NCBI GenBank assembly: GCA_903825445.1
Contig: CAIKAS010000047.1
Coordinates: 1-49,120, forward strand
Source of the DNA: an uncultured Acidobacteriia bacterium
GTDB lineage: Bacteria > Acidobacteriota > Terriglobia > Bryobacterales > Bryobacteraceae
DNA: 49,120 nucleotides
Direction: 5' to 3'
Numbering within the stretch: position 1 is the stretch's first letter; every line of letters begins with the position of its first letter. Made by a program: the position numbers and the translations under genes. Under the pieces are notes generated by a model that saw only the letters and a program-made list of their open reading frames with translations, had not been told where the DNA came from and did no database searches. Positions 16,238 to 25,516 of this stretch are shown one piece after another.

Positions 16238-18109
16238 ATGGCTGAAAACCACCACAATGCACGCTTTCACGCAGCCGCGGTTTGCCTGGCCAATCTCGCT
16301 CTCTGTTTTGCCACTTTTGTCACTATGCCGACCTTGCTAAATGCTCAGGACCGGGAACCGGTCCGCTATACCGTTTCTTTCCCCGCGCCGCAAACTCACT
16401 ACGCCGTGGTCGACGCCGATTTCCCTACTGGAGGGCGGCTGTCGATCGACCTCTTTATGCCTGTTTGGACGCCGGGGTCCTATCTGATTCGGGAATACGC
16501 CAGAAATGTGGAGGACGTCCGAGTTTCGGGAGAGGTCGCAAATGTTCTCAAGACAACGAAGAATCGATGGCGGGTGGAGACGGGCGGCGCGGCTACAGTA
16601 CGTGTGAGTTATCGCGTATATTGCCGCGAAATGTCGGTTCGGACGAACTGGGTGGAAGATTCGTTCGCACTTCTGAACGGCGCTCCGACTTTCATGACGC
16701 TGGTGGGAGGCCTGGCCCGCCCATATGAAGTGAAGCTCGTGTTGCCGGCTGCATGGAAGGTAAGCGTTTCCGGCATGGAAGAGGTGACCGGTGGCGAGCC
16801 GCACACTTACCGGGCATCCGATTATGACGAGCTGGTCGATTCTCCCATCCTGGCTGGAAATCCGTCGATATCGCGTTTTGATGTCGATGGCGTGGCGCAC
16901 TATCTGGTGACTGAGGGCGAGGGAGGAGTTTGGGATGGAAAGAAGTCGGCGGAGGATCTGGAAAAGATCGTGCGGCGCTACAAACAGATGTGGGGCGGCC
17001 TGCCGTACAGCCATAAGTTCGTTTTCCTGAACCTGCTCACCGAAGCCAGCGGGGGACTGGAACACCGGAATTCTTTTACAGTGATGTCGAGTCGCTGGGC
17101 CACGCGAACCCGCAAGGCCTACATCGGCTGGGTGGATCTGATGGCGCACGAGTATTTCCATGCCTGGAACGTAAAGCGCATGCGTCCGGCTGAACTGGGG
17201 CCGTTCGACTACGAAACCGAGAATCCGACGCGAAGCCTTTGGGTAGTGGAAGGGATTACGAGCTACTACGCGCCCTTAACCGTGCATCGCGCGGGCTTGT
17301 CGTCGCGCGCAGAGTATCTGGGAACGGGGTCAGACACCACAGGATCTCTGTCTTCAATCATCAACAGCCTGCAAGCCACTCCCGGCCGGATGCAGCAGTC
17401 GGCTGAGCAGGCTTCGTTCGACGCCTGGATTAAGTACTACCGGCCCGACGAGAACAGCAACAACGTAACCGTCAGCTACTACACCAAAGGGGCGGTGGTC
17501 GGCTGGCTGCTGGATGCAAAAATCCGGCGCGCCACGAACGACGCGAAGTCGCTGGACGATCTGATGCGCGTTGCCTTTCAGCGGTATTCCGGCGAGCGGG
17601 GCTTCACTCCGGAGCAGTTCAAGGCGCTGGCTGCGGAGGTGGCGGGCGTTCCGCTGACGGAATTCTTCCGCACGACGGTGGAGAATCCCGGCGAACTTGA
17701 CTACAGTGAAGCGCTCGAGTGGTTTGGTCTCCGGTTCCATGCCGCGGAGCAGGTAAAAGAGGTAAAAGACGCGCCGAAGAAAGCATGGTTGGGAGCGGAG
17801 ACTAAAATCGACAATGGTCGTCTGCTGGTATCGCGCGTCCTGCGTGGATCACCGTCCGACACGGCAGGGCTCAGCGTGGATGACGAGATTGTGGCAATAG
17901 ATGACTACCGGGTGCGAGCCGATCAGCTTGCCGCAAGGCTGGATAATTACAGAGTGGGAAATCGCGTGACTATACTGGTCGCGCGCCGCGAAAAACTCAC
18001 CCGGATCGATCTCACTTTCGGAGAAGAGCCAGGCAAATGGCAACTGGAATTGAAGACCGATGCGACATCTTCACAGAAACGCCATCTCGACGACTGGCTT
18101 GGAAAGTAG
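16238..18109 (+). CDS. M61-family metallopeptidase with PDZ domain
   Basis: This exported zinc peptidase of the glycyl-aminopeptidase type has a signal segment (VCLANLALCFATFV) and an N-terminal beta domain containing FMPVWTPGSYLIREYARNVED. The catalytic domain holds HEYFHAWNVKRMRPAELGPF (HEYFH about 304-308 counted from ATG 16238), with the downstream glutamate in LWVVEGITSYY. A PDZ domain lies near the C-terminus (about 510-590; GRLLVSRVLRGSPSDTAGLS). All key residues are present. The start at 16238 is preferred over an in-frame TTG at 16223; a -10-like TATGAT lies at 16218-16223. It is divergent from the FecR/DUF6600 gene across about 50 bp. Likely role: periplasmic peptide or protein turnover. 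Confidence 0.93.
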   Translation: MAENHHNARFHAAAVCLANLALCFATFVTMPTLLNAQDREPVRYTVSFPAPQTHYAVVDADFPTGGRLSIDLFMPVWTPGSYLIREYARNVEDVRVSGEVANVLKTTKNRWRVETGGAATVRVSYRVYCREMSVRTNWVEDSFALLNGAPTFMTLVGGLARPYEVKLVLPAAWKVSVSGMEEVTGGEPHTYRASDYDELVDSPILAGNPSISRFDVDGVAHYLVTEGEGGVWDGKKSAEDLEKIVRRYKQMWGGLPYSHKFVFLNLLTEASGGLEHRNSFTVMSSRWATRTRKAYIGWVDLMAHEYFHAWNVKRMRPAELGPFDYETENPTRSLWVVEGITSYYAPLTVHRAGLSSRAEYLGTGSDTTGSLSSIINSLQATPGRMQQSAEQASFDAWIKYYRPDENSNNVTVSYYTKGAVVGWLLDAKIRRATNDAKSLDDLMRVAFQRYSGERGFTPEQFKALAAEVAGVPLTEFFRTTVENPGELDYSEALEWFGLRFHAAEQVKEVKDAPKKAWLGAETKIDNGRLLVSRVLRGSPSDTAGLSVDDEIVAIDDYRVRADQLAARLDNYRVGNRVTILVARREKLTRIDLTFGEEPGKWQLELKTDATSSQKRHLDDWLGK

Positions 18110-18124
18110 CGCCGATCAGCCGCG

Positions 18125-19957
18125 CTACTGAGTCACTGCAATGGTGACGGCTGCCTGCGACGGATAGCCGTTAATTCCGCCAGCGCCGCCGCTGATCACC
18201 AGAACCGGCACATCGCCGGGGATGACGGTAGTGGGAATCTGTACGTTGATCTGTGTCAGACCCGCTATCAGCGAGGGCGCAGCACCAACATACGACGGCG
18301 TCACGAAACTGCTTCCGATTTTTACCGTCACCGGAGTCACGGGTGTGGCGAGGCACGATACGCCGCAATTTGTGGGCGTGACCTGTCCATCAACCGGCGC
18401 ATTCGTGTAACCGAGGCCCGTTGCGTAAAGCACGATCGTGCTGCCGAGATGGGCGGGGTTCGAATCGCTGTTAACGGTCAAATTCTGATTCAGCGCGGCT
18501 GCCTGGCCCAATCCGGAAGCGTTGGAGGTGAATATGGCAGGCACTGTATTCGAAACCGGCATTGTCGCCGTGAAAGTATTGCCCTGATAGGTCAATGAAA
18601 TCACCGCGCTGGTTGAGCCGTAGATTTCGTACGGAGCCACCACAGCCACCAAGCCGGATGACGTGTAGATGATGGGCGCGGGGTATCCGTTGAAAGTGAC
18701 AGAAGTGCCGGCGGCCTGGGTTGGGAAGAGCCCCGCGGTGGCAACCGCACTGAGAGGCACTGGCGAACTTCCAAGTCCGGAACCGAACAGTGTCAGGATC
18801 TCACCCGGAGAAATGCTGCCCGGTTCCAGGCCGGAACCCGGCACTTCGCTGGCGGCATCCTGCACGCCCAGTGAAGACGCAACCACTGTAAGCTTGCGAA
18901 CGACCTGGTTGAGCGTATCGGCAATATAAATTGAGCCGTTGGAAGTAACCGTCAGCGCGCTGGCCTGATTCAGAGAGGCCTGGGACGCGGGTCCTCCGTC
19001 ACCGCCATAGCCTGGAACGCCATTGCCCGCAATCGTGACGATGCCCCCGCCAGGCAGGGTCCTTTTCACAGTCGAAGTGACGCCATCCACAAAATAGAAA
19101 TTGCCCGACGCGTCGATTCCAAAGCCTTTTGGAATCACGTTGGAAAGCACGGTGGTGATATTGCCGTTGGTGTCGACTTTGCGAATATTGCTGTTGCCTA
19201 AGTCGCCGATGTAGAGATTGCCTGCGGCGTCAAACACAAGGGCGGACGGATAAGCGATAGCGGCCTTGGCGGCCGGGCCACCGTCTCCTGAATAGCCATA
19301 AGAACCGGTTCCCGCAAATACCGAAACAACGCCCGCACTGGTAATCATCTTCACTACCGAGGCGCCATAATCGGCAACGTACAAATTGCCTTTGGAGTCG
19401 AAGGCGAGCGCGCCCGGCGATACCAGTGGCGTACCTGAGAGCGCACCACAGAACGGCACTGCCTTGTTGCCAACAAAGGTGGCGATATTCGGGATGCTGT
19501 TCGTAGTGGGATTATCGATCCTGCGAATCCGGCAGGAAGAGGTGTCCGAAATATAAATATTGCCGTTAGAATCGACCGCCAGGCCATGGATATCGCCAAT
19601 GTTGGCCGACGTGGCGGCGGTACCTTCCCCCGCAGTTCCAGGCGTGCCGTCGCCTCCGGCAATCGCGATCATGCCGGTGCTGGCCGTCACCATATCGACA
19701 ACGTAGGTGTAGGAATTAGCGATGTAGATGTTATTCGCGGAGTCTACGACGACCACTGCGGGGTCATAGAGCTGAGCTCCGCCGGTTCCGGTCGCTGGCG
19801 CCGTAAACGAGGCCGCCGGGAGGGCTGGCGTGGGGTTTACTACCGGGAAAAGCCCGGGAGTCTGTGGGATACCCACTACGGTGCTAATGGTGTACTGCTG
19901 GGCGGCGGCAAGGCCGACCGTAGCGAACAACAGGCAAACAGTCTGGAGACTCTTCAT
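18125..19957 (-). CDS. Exported NHL-repeat beta-propeller protein with TIGR03437-type C-terminus
   Basis: After a signal peptide (LQTVCLLFATVGLAAAQ) come about six NHL-type propeller blades (residues ~45-360), seen as repeated DSNGNIYISDTSSCRIRRID, DSKGNLYVADYGASVVKMI, DAAGNLYIGDLGNSNIRKVD and SNGSIYIADTLNQVVRKL. They alternate with GGDGTPG and YSGDGGPA turns. The C-terminal ~230 residues (SPGEILTLFGSGLG, PAPIIYTSSGLVAVVAPYEI, TIVLYATGLGYT, PSLIAGLTQINVQIPTTVIPG) match the TIGR03437 domain typical of Solibacter secreted proteins, often at the C-terminus of propellers. Ligand unknown. Its position, convergent with the M61 gene, gives no operon clue. Confidence 0.92.
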   Translation of the reverse strand: MKSLQTVCLLFATVGLAAAQQYTISTVVGIPQTPGLFPVVNPTPALPAASFTAPATGTGGAQLYDPAVVVVDSANNIYIANSYTYVVDMVTASTGMIAIAGGDGTPGTAGEGTAATSANIGDIHGLAVDSNGNIYISDTSSCRIRRIDNPTTNSIPNIATFVGNKAVPFCGALSGTPLVSPGALAFDSKGNLYVADYGASVVKMITSAGVVSVFAGTGSYGYSGDGGPAAKAAIAYPSALVFDAAGNLYIGDLGNSNIRKVDTNGNITTVLSNVIPKGFGIDASGNFYFVDGVTSTVKRTLPGGGIVTIAGNGVPGYGGDGGPASQASLNQASALTVTSNGSIYIADTLNQVVRKLTVVASSLGVQDAASEVPGSGLEPGSISPGEILTLFGSGLGSSPVPLSAVATAGLFPTQAAGTSVTFNGYPAPIIYTSSGLVAVVAPYEIYGSTSAVISLTYQGNTFTATMPVSNTVPAIFTSNASGLGQAAALNQNLTVNSDSNPAHLGSTIVLYATGLGYTNAPVDGQVTPTNCGVSCLATPVTPVTVKIGSSFVTPSYVGAAPSLIAGLTQINVQIPTTVIPGDVPVLVISGGAGGINGYPSQAAVTIAVTQ

Positions 19958-20213
19958 TTAGGATTCGATACTATCGTTCAATTTTCAAAGCCGGAAGCCA
20001 ATCCGGGGTGCGTCCGGCTTCCGCTGGCTCGTTTCAGTGAGACGTTTGCGCCAGGAAAACCGTTGCGACTCACCTTGCAATTCGTTGACCCGGCGCAAAA
20101 GCACACTTCTCCAACCGCCAGGTTCTGTTAAATGCAATGATACCAGCGCACCAGCGACAATCAACGAGCGGATGTGGCAGAATCGGGAATAACCGGAAGG
20201 CACGGACTGGGAC

Positions 20214-21719
20214 ATGCTAACAAGATCCTGCAAACAAACGGGATGGACGCGGCGGAACCTGTTTCGCCTCGCTGCCTTACTACCCGGCTTGCGAGTCTTC
20301 GCACAGACCGTCCCCTCTGGGGCGTCGAACCCGGCAACGGAATCGACCGCGCCCGATACATTCCGCGCGTACACTACCGCTCCCCGCATCTTCCTGTTGC
20401 CCTCCCGCCTAAAACTGCTTCGGCGGGAGCGTGAACGCCGGTCTCTGCGCTGGGAACAGTTTGAAACGCTTTGGCAGGCCGGGACTCAGTTTCCGGAGTT
20501 TGGCTGGACGGCCGCACTTCGATATCAAGTCGCACAGGACGAAGCCGCCGGACGTCAGGCAGTTGCCTGGGCTGTTACTGCCACCGCAACGTCGGATAGT
20601 GTTCTGCGACAGATCGCGCTGATCTCCGACTGGTGCGAACCATTGACCGCGGCCGCCGACAGGGCAGCCATCACGCCAAAACTGGAAAGGGCGATGTCTG
20701 TCCCCACAGCTGGAATCACCCTCGCTCAGGCGCGAACCAAAACTCTGGCCGCCATCGCGCTTTCTGAAGCGCAGTCTGCCGCATCGGAAAGGGCGTTGCG
20801 CGAAGTTTACGAGGGCTATTGGATGGGGAGGTTCATTCCCGGCCTGCGAGCAGGGAAGATTCACGTTCCGAATGGCGATGCCAATGCCATGCTGGAACTA
20901 ATTCACGCTTTCCGCGACAACCTCAACTTCGATCTGCGCGAAACGTTTGGCAAATGGTTTCGGGATTATCCCCTTACTCACATCCTGGCCCATTACCCGG
21001 AACCCTTTCCCGCCGCCGAGAACGAGTACCGCATCCCCGCGGATCCCGAGATGGACAAACGTGGACCCGATGTCACCAAGGCCACACTTTCACGCGCCGC
21101 CGAACTGGCCATGGTGGCGCTCGATTCCAACGCACCAGAGACACAACTGCTCCAGGGCTTTCTGATGAATGACCGTTTCCTGATGCGCGGCGCGCTGGGA
21201 ATCCCTTACGAAATGATGTGGGCGAATCCCTACCAGCCGGGCCTGAGCTACTATCACGTTCCGCTGGTGGTGCACGATGCGATTGGCGGCGAATTGTACG
21301 TCCGTTCATCCTGGGAAGACGATGCCGAGTGGCTGGCTTTCTTCGGCGGTGAGTTGCAATTATTCGCGAATGGCGAGATGGCGATAGTAGACCCGAAGGT
21401 CCCGCACGACGCGATTGACGTCACCGAGGCCACAGTTTTTTTCGCGCAGCATGCGGCAAAGTTTCGCGTACCAGAGAGGAAAGCTGCGAAGCCCGCTCCG
21501 TCAATTCATGGCGATCCGGGTGGCGACGCCGACGACTCGGTGCAGACAGAGCCGCTCGACGACGTGTTTATCATTGGCCTCGAATCCGGCCGTCGCTACC
21601 ACGTGGAAGTGGATGGCGAAGGAATGCTGGAGGCCGCATCCGATGTGGGCGGAATTATCTATCTGCCAGGTTTGCCGGCGGGCGCGGAAGTTCGATTTGG
21701 CTTGTCGCCGATGGTTTGA
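20214..21719 (+). CDS. Exported protein of unknown function with twin-arginine-like signal
   Basis: I do not recognise this 501-residue protein. The N-terminus has TRRNLFRLAALLPGLRVFA, which looks like a twin-arginine (Tat) signal and suggests export of a folded protein. Residues ~60-330 are helix-rich with aromatic and acidic motifs (FETLWQAGTQFPEFGWTAAL, FDLRETFGKWFRDYPLTHIL, GIPYEMMWANPYQPGLSYYH). The C-terminal ~170 residues look beta-rich (HDAIGGELYVRSSWEDDAEW, FIIGLESGRRYHVEVDGEGM). A helical domain followed by a beta domain recalls polysaccharide-lyase or heparinase-like architectures, but I see no catalytic signature and offer this only as a weak idea. It is monocistronic. Confidence 0.72.
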   Translation: MLTRSCKQTGWTRRNLFRLAALLPGLRVFAQTVPSGASNPATESTAPDTFRAYTTAPRIFLLPSRLKLLRRERERRSLRWEQFETLWQAGTQFPEFGWTAALRYQVAQDEAAGRQAVAWAVTATATSDSVLRQIALISDWCEPLTAAADRAAITPKLERAMSVPTAGITLAQARTKTLAAIALSEAQSAASERALREVYEGYWMGRFIPGLRAGKIHVPNGDANAMLELIHAFRDNLNFDLRETFGKWFRDYPLTHILAHYPEPFPAAENEYRIPADPEMDKRGPDVTKATLSRAAELAMVALDSNAPETQLLQGFLMNDRFLMRGALGIPYEMMWANPYQPGLSYYHVPLVVHDAIGGELYVRSSWEDDAEWLAFFGGELQLFANGEMAIVDPKVPHDAIDVTEATVFFAQHAAKFRVPERKAAKPAPSIHGDPGGDADDSVQTEPLDDVFIIGLESGRRYHVEVDGEGMLEAASDVGGIIYLPGLPAGAEVRFGLSPMV

Positions 21720-21740
21720 CGGCGGGTTTGACTCCGGCGC

Positions 21741-22739
21741 CTAAAACGCCCAGCGCCATAAACTGGCGCCTGCCGTATACCCTGCCCCGACGGCCGCGAA
21801 CATCACGAGTCCGCCCTTATGCAGTCGCCCTTCGTCAAAAGCATCGCAGGTCGCCAGCGGAATAGTTCCCGCAGTCGTATTCCCATAACGTCCGATATTG
21901 ACCATCACTTTTTCGGTCGGCAGCCCGAGGCGTTCCATCGTCGCGTCGATGATCCGGCGGTTCGCCTGGTGGGGAATCAAGATGTCGATATCGTCCGTGG
22001 TCAGCTTGTTCCGTTCCATCAGCGTCGTCGCCATTTCGTGCATCTTGCGCACTGCGTACTTGAAGACCTGACCGCCTTCCTGATGTACATAGTGCATTCT
22101 GTTGGCGACTGTTTCCGCACTGGCAGGCACGCGGCTCCCGCCGGCCGGCATGTAGAGATAACTGCCGCCGGAGCCATCAATCTCGCCGAAGAAATCGATG
22201 AACCCCGCGTCTTCGCCTTCTTCCGTTGGTTCCAGCAGCATGGCTCCGGCACCGTCCCCAAACAGCACGCAGGTGGCGCGGTCCTTATAGTCGATAATCC
22301 GGGACATGGTGTCGGCGCCGATCACAAGCACCTTCTTGTGCGTTCCCGCTGCAATCAGGCTGGAAGCGACGGTCAAACCGTAAACGAAGCCGCTGCAGGC
22401 AGCCACAAGATCGAAGCCCCAGGCATGGTGCGCACCCAGGTGATTCTGCACAATGCAGGCCGTCGATGGGAACATCATGTCGGGCGTCACGGTGCAAACG
22501 ATAATCGCGTCCAGTTCGGCGGCATCAATACCGCGCCGCTCCAGCGCATCTTTCGCCGCCAGCGTGGCAAGATCGGAGGTAGCTTGCTCCGGCGCGGCAA
22601 TATGCCGCTCCGAAATGCCGACCCTGGTCTGAATCCATTCGTCGTTCGTGTCGACCAGTTTTTCGAGGTCGGCATTGGTCAGGACGCGGGGAGGGATGTG
22701 GCGTCCGATGGATGTGATTTTCGCTCTTATGGCAGGCAT
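21741..22739 (-). CDS. fabH: 3-oxoacyl-ACP synthase III (beta-ketoacyl-ACP synthase III)
   Basis: FabH starts fatty-acid synthesis by condensing acetyl-CoA (or another acyl-CoA) with malonyl-ACP in the cytosol. The 332 residues show the catalytic triad: Cys115 in VAACSGFVYG, His in IPHQANRRI and Asn in GRYGNTTAGTIPLA. The N-terminal TNDEWIQTRVGISERHI is diagnostic of FabH. Length is standard. It stands apart from other fab genes, facing the SprT-like gene divergently across 26 bp. Confidence 0.96.
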   Translation of the reverse strand: MPAIRAKITSIGRHIPPRVLTNADLEKLVDTNDEWIQTRVGISERHIAAPEQATSDLATLAAKDALERRGIDAAELDAIIVCTVTPDMMFPSTACIVQNHLGAHHAWGFDLVAACSGFVYGLTVASSLIAAGTHKKVLVIGADTMSRIIDYKDRATCVLFGDGAGAMLLEPTEEGEDAGFIDFFGEIDGSGGSYLYMPAGGSRVPASAETVANRMHYVHQEGGQVFKYAVRKMHEMATTLMERNKLTTDDIDILIPHQANRRIIDATMERLGLPTEKVMVNIGRYGNTTAGTIPLATCDAFDEGRLHKGGLVMFAAVGAGYTAGASLWRWAF

Positions 22740-22753
22740 CAGATGTTTACGCG

Positions 22754-22759
22754 TAATCT
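22754..22759 (+). promoter_or_regulatory. Candidate -10 box of a leaderless transcript for the SprT-like gene
   Basis: TAATCT ends 6 bases before the ATG at 22766, the same geometry as at 3182 and 35559. No Shine-Dalgarno sequence precedes the ATG. Confidence 0.3.
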
Positions 22760-22765
22760 CTTATT

Positions 22766-23560
22766 ATGGTCGATGAGGTCGATTCGCCCGGCGGCGATTT
22801 GTGGAGTACCGGCACCACCGATGGAATACACGAACCAGTCAACGTCGCCAGTGCACTATTTTTCGAATCGGCGGTGGAGATATTCACGCGCGTGCATCGC
22901 GAAATCCGTCCGCGCACGCCCGTTCCGGCCATCGAAGTTGCGTACAAGCGCTTCGTAGATCCCAACAGCCGCATCCGCCTCGAGGCCGGCAAAATCAGTG
23001 TCACCATCACGGATTTACTCGAAGGCGCGCCTGCACCGGTCACTGAAGCCCTGGCACACATTCTGCTCAACAAGCTCTACAGGAAGCCGATCGCGCGGCA
23101 TCATCAACACAGATACCGCCTCTATCTGAACCGGCGTGACATGCAGCGAAGGATAGAATTGACGCGGCAGGAACGCGGGCGTAAAGCGCATAGCGGACCT
23201 TCCGGCAGCACGCACGATCTGGTGGTTGTTTTCGAAGAGCTGAACGCACGCCATTTCGGCGGTATGATGGCGCGCCCCGAACTTGGCTGGAGCCACATTC
23301 GCTCCCGAACGCGCCTCGGCCACTTCGACCCCTCCCACAACATGATCATGATCAGCCGGATTTTCGACGATCCGCGTGCGCCGCGGCTCGCGCTCGAATA
23401 CGTCATGTTCCACGAAATGCTGCACCTGCGCTACCCGGTGGACCATTCTGGCACGCGGCGATGCGTCCACACTCCCGAATTCAAGGCTCACGAGAAGCAG
23501 TTTCCCGACTTCAAAGAGGCGAAGTCGCTCCTGCGAAAATTAGTCACCCTCACAAGTTAA
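22766..23560 (+). CDS. SprT-like zinc metallopeptidase domain protein
   Basis: The 264-residue cytosolic-looking protein carries HEMLH at residues 216-220 in the context ALEYVMFHEMLHLRYPVDH, followed by HTPEFKAHEKQFPDF, where His235 or His242 may be the third zinc ligand. This layout is typical of SprT-like and YgjP-like metallopeptidases. The first half has two helical stretches and a basic segment (RRDMQRRIELTRQERGRKAH) that could bind nucleic acid. No signal peptide is present. Known SprT-like enzymes cleave DNA-crosslinked proteins; whether this one does is unknown. It starts 26 bp from fabH, divergently. Confidence 0.8.
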   Translation: MVDEVDSPGGDLWSTGTTDGIHEPVNVASALFFESAVEIFTRVHREIRPRTPVPAIEVAYKRFVDPNSRIRLEAGKISVTITDLLEGAPAPVTEALAHILLNKLYRKPIARHHQHRYRLYLNRRDMQRRIELTRQERGRKAHSGPSGSTHDLVVVFEELNARHFGGMMARPELGWSHIRSRTRLGHFDPSHNMIMISRIFDDPRAPRLALEYVMFHEMLHLRYPVDHSGTRRCVHTPEFKAHEKQFPDFKEAKSLLRKLVTLTS

Positions 23561-23620
23561 ATCTGAGAAACTTCCCCCCTCCCGGCACTTCCTGTCTTTG
23601 CCCCTTTTACGGATGCCAAA

Positions 23621-25417
23621 TTGGATCACTGGGTAGCACTGCTACTGACGCCGCTTGCATTCTGGATCGTACTCAGCGGCCTTGATGACTGCGTTGTGGA
23701 TGTAGCCGCCGCCCTCGCCTGGCTTCGCCACGCCTGCTCCACTCTGCCGGAGCTCAAATCACCTACCGAGTCCGAACTGGACGCCGTCCCGCGACGTCGG
23801 ATGGCAGTCTTTGTCGCCACATGGCACGAACAACGTGTGATCCAGAAGATGCTCGACAACAATGTGTCGCGGCAGAACTACTCGTCATGCGATTTCGATT
23901 TCTTCGTCGGAGTTTATCCGAACGATGGACCCACCGTCGCCGCTGTCCGCGAAGCCATGAAACGCCATCCAAACGTGCACCTTGCCGTTTGCCCGCATGA
24001 TGGACCAACATCCAAAGCCGATTGCCTGAACTGGATCTACCAGCGCATGCTTCTCTATGAGGAAGAAGGGCGCAGGGTGCGTTTCGAAATGGTCCTGACT
24101 CACGATGCGGAGGACGTGATGGATCCCGACGAACTCCGTTGGATGAACTATTACGCCCAATGGAATGACTTCATTCAGATCCCCGTGCTCGCTCTGCCAA
24201 CGCCACTCCGCGAGATTTCGCACGGCGTGTATTGCGACGAATTCTGTGAATATCAGTTCAAAGACGCGATGGCGAGACCGTTGCTCGGCGGCTTCATTCC
24301 CTCGAACGGCGTGGGTACCGGATTCTCGCGCAAAGCACTGGAGATGCTCGCCGCGACGCATTCGAACCGGATCTTCGAACCGGGCTGCCTCACGGAGGAC
24401 TACGAAAACGGTTTCCGGGTCGCCAATATGGGGCTTCCTCAGAAATTCATTCCGATAGAACTGCGTCACGGCCGCGTGATCGCGACCAGGGAATTCTTCC
24501 CACGCAGTTTTGAGCCCGCAGTGCGGCAGCGTTCGCGCTGGATCACCGGCATTGGACTGCAATCGTGGGAATATCATTCGTGGCGCGAAACAGCGCGTTA
24601 CCTCTACTGGTTTTGGCGCGATCGAAAGAGCCTGATCGGCAACATCGTGGGGCCGCTCACGAATCTGTTTTTTATCTACGGCTCCGTGACGCTCGCCTGG
24701 GCCGTCACCTCGCGGCATTCGTGGGGGCTTGGAAACACCGCCGCGTGGCTTGCTCCCGTGTCGGCCGCCGGACTCGTTTTGCAAACACTCCACATGGGTA
24801 TCCGCGCATGGTGCAGTTCCCGGGTTTATGGATGGCGTTTCGCGGCAGCAGCGCCCGTCCGCGTCGTAGCGGCAAACTGGATTAACTTCTTTGCCACATA
24901 CCGGGCAATTCGTACCTACGCAATCGCAAAATGGCACGGCAGGCCGCTGCGCTGGGTAAAAACCGACCACGCCTATCCGAACCGGGCTGCACTAATTACC
25001 GGTCGCAGGAAGCTGGGCGACATTCTTGTAGGTCACTGCATTTCAGCGCACCAGCTACAAATGGCGCTGGACACACAACCGCCGGACTGCAGACTGGGAG
25101 TGCATCTGATTTCTCTGGGACTTATCACTGAGGAAGATCTCTATGCGGCGCTGGCACAGCAGAATCAACTTCCGACGGGCAAACCGGAACCATCCGCGGT
25201 CTCTGTTCCCGTCACACGCGCCTTGCCTTTGGCCGTGGCCAGGAAGTGGCGCGTCCTGCCGTTTCGTATCGCAGCGGGCGAGTTGTACCTTGCAGGTGCC
25301 GAGATTCCAGGCGAAGCCATGAACAGTGAGATTCGTCAGTTTAGCTCGATGGATATTCGTTTTCAACTGGTAACACCGACCGAGTACCTCGAACTGGCCG
25401 CGCAATATCTCGACTAA
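23621..25417 (+). CDS. NfrB-like membrane glycosyltransferase 2 with C-terminal MshEN (c-di-GMP-binding type) domain
   Basis: The start used (MDHWVALLLTPLAFWIVL) gives 598 residues: an N-terminal membrane helix, a cytoplasmic GT2 catalytic domain, further membrane helices (about 340-400) and a C-terminal domain. GT2 marks are FVATWHEQRVIQKML, the acidic THDAEDVMDPDEL, LTEDYENGFR and QRSRW (about 300). Residues ~462-520 repeat the MshEN pattern: KLGDILVGHCISAHQLQMAL then RLGVHLISLGLITEEDLYAA with Q after each. MshEN domains of GspE-N type bind cyclic di-GMP. This architecture matches NfrB, the phage N4 receptor factor, which makes an exported glycan under c-di-GMP control. No nfrA-like gene is visible. 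Substrate and glycan are unknown. Confidence 0.87.
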   Translation: MDHWVALLLTPLAFWIVLSGLDDCVVDVAAALAWLRHACSTLPELKSPTESELDAVPRRRMAVFVATWHEQRVIQKMLDNNVSRQNYSSCDFDFFVGVYPNDGPTVAAVREAMKRHPNVHLAVCPHDGPTSKADCLNWIYQRMLLYEEEGRRVRFEMVLTHDAEDVMDPDELRWMNYYAQWNDFIQIPVLALPTPLREISHGVYCDEFCEYQFKDAMARPLLGGFIPSNGVGTGFSRKALEMLAATHSNRIFEPGCLTEDYENGFRVANMGLPQKFIPIELRHGRVIATREFFPRSFEPAVRQRSRWITGIGLQSWEYHSWRETARYLYWFWRDRKSLIGNIVGPLTNLFFIYGSVTLAWAVTSRHSWGLGNTAAWLAPVSAAGLVLQTLHMGIRAWCSSRVYGWRFAAAAPVRVVAANWINFFATYRAIRTYAIAKWHGRPLRWVKTDHAYPNRAALITGRRKLGDILVGHCISAHQLQMALDTQPPDCRLGVHLISLGLITEEDLYAALAQQNQLPTGKPEPSAVSVPVTRALPLAVARKWRVLPFRIAAGELYLAGAEIPGEAMNSEIRQFSSMDIRFQLVTPTEYLELAAQYLD

Positions 25418-25460
25418 CCCCAATCGTTCCAACGGACCATTACAGTCGCAATTTAACCCG

Positions 25461-25488
25461 TTGACTCCAAAGGTCCCTATGCTATGCT
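25461..25488 (+). promoter_or_regulatory. Promoter of the isc operon
   Basis: TTGACT (25461-25466) is separated by 16 bases from TATGCT (25483-25488). Transcription would begin near 25495, inside the IscR-like operator and about 22 bases before the iscR ATG at 25517. Confidence 0.68.
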
Positions 25489-25490
25489 CA

Positions 25491-25510
25491 ATACAGGACA
25501 AATATAGTCC
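25491..25510 (+). promoter_or_regulatory. IscR type 1-like operator
   Basis: An inverted repeat GGAC-N7-GTCC (25496-25499 / 25507-25510) is preceded by ATA. The core GAC-7-GTC with its A/T centre and AGTC matches the E. coli IscR type 1 core consensus GACTRWWWYAGTC at 12 of 13 positions; outer positions match less well. Lying over the predicted start site, it suggests autorepression by [2Fe-2S]-IscR. Confidence 0.6.
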
Positions 25511-25516
25511 TTGTTC

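Noticed and set aside
21819..22958. 379-codon plus-strand open frame over fabH
   Set aside because: fabH has its full catalytic triad on the other strand; this frame is a shadow.
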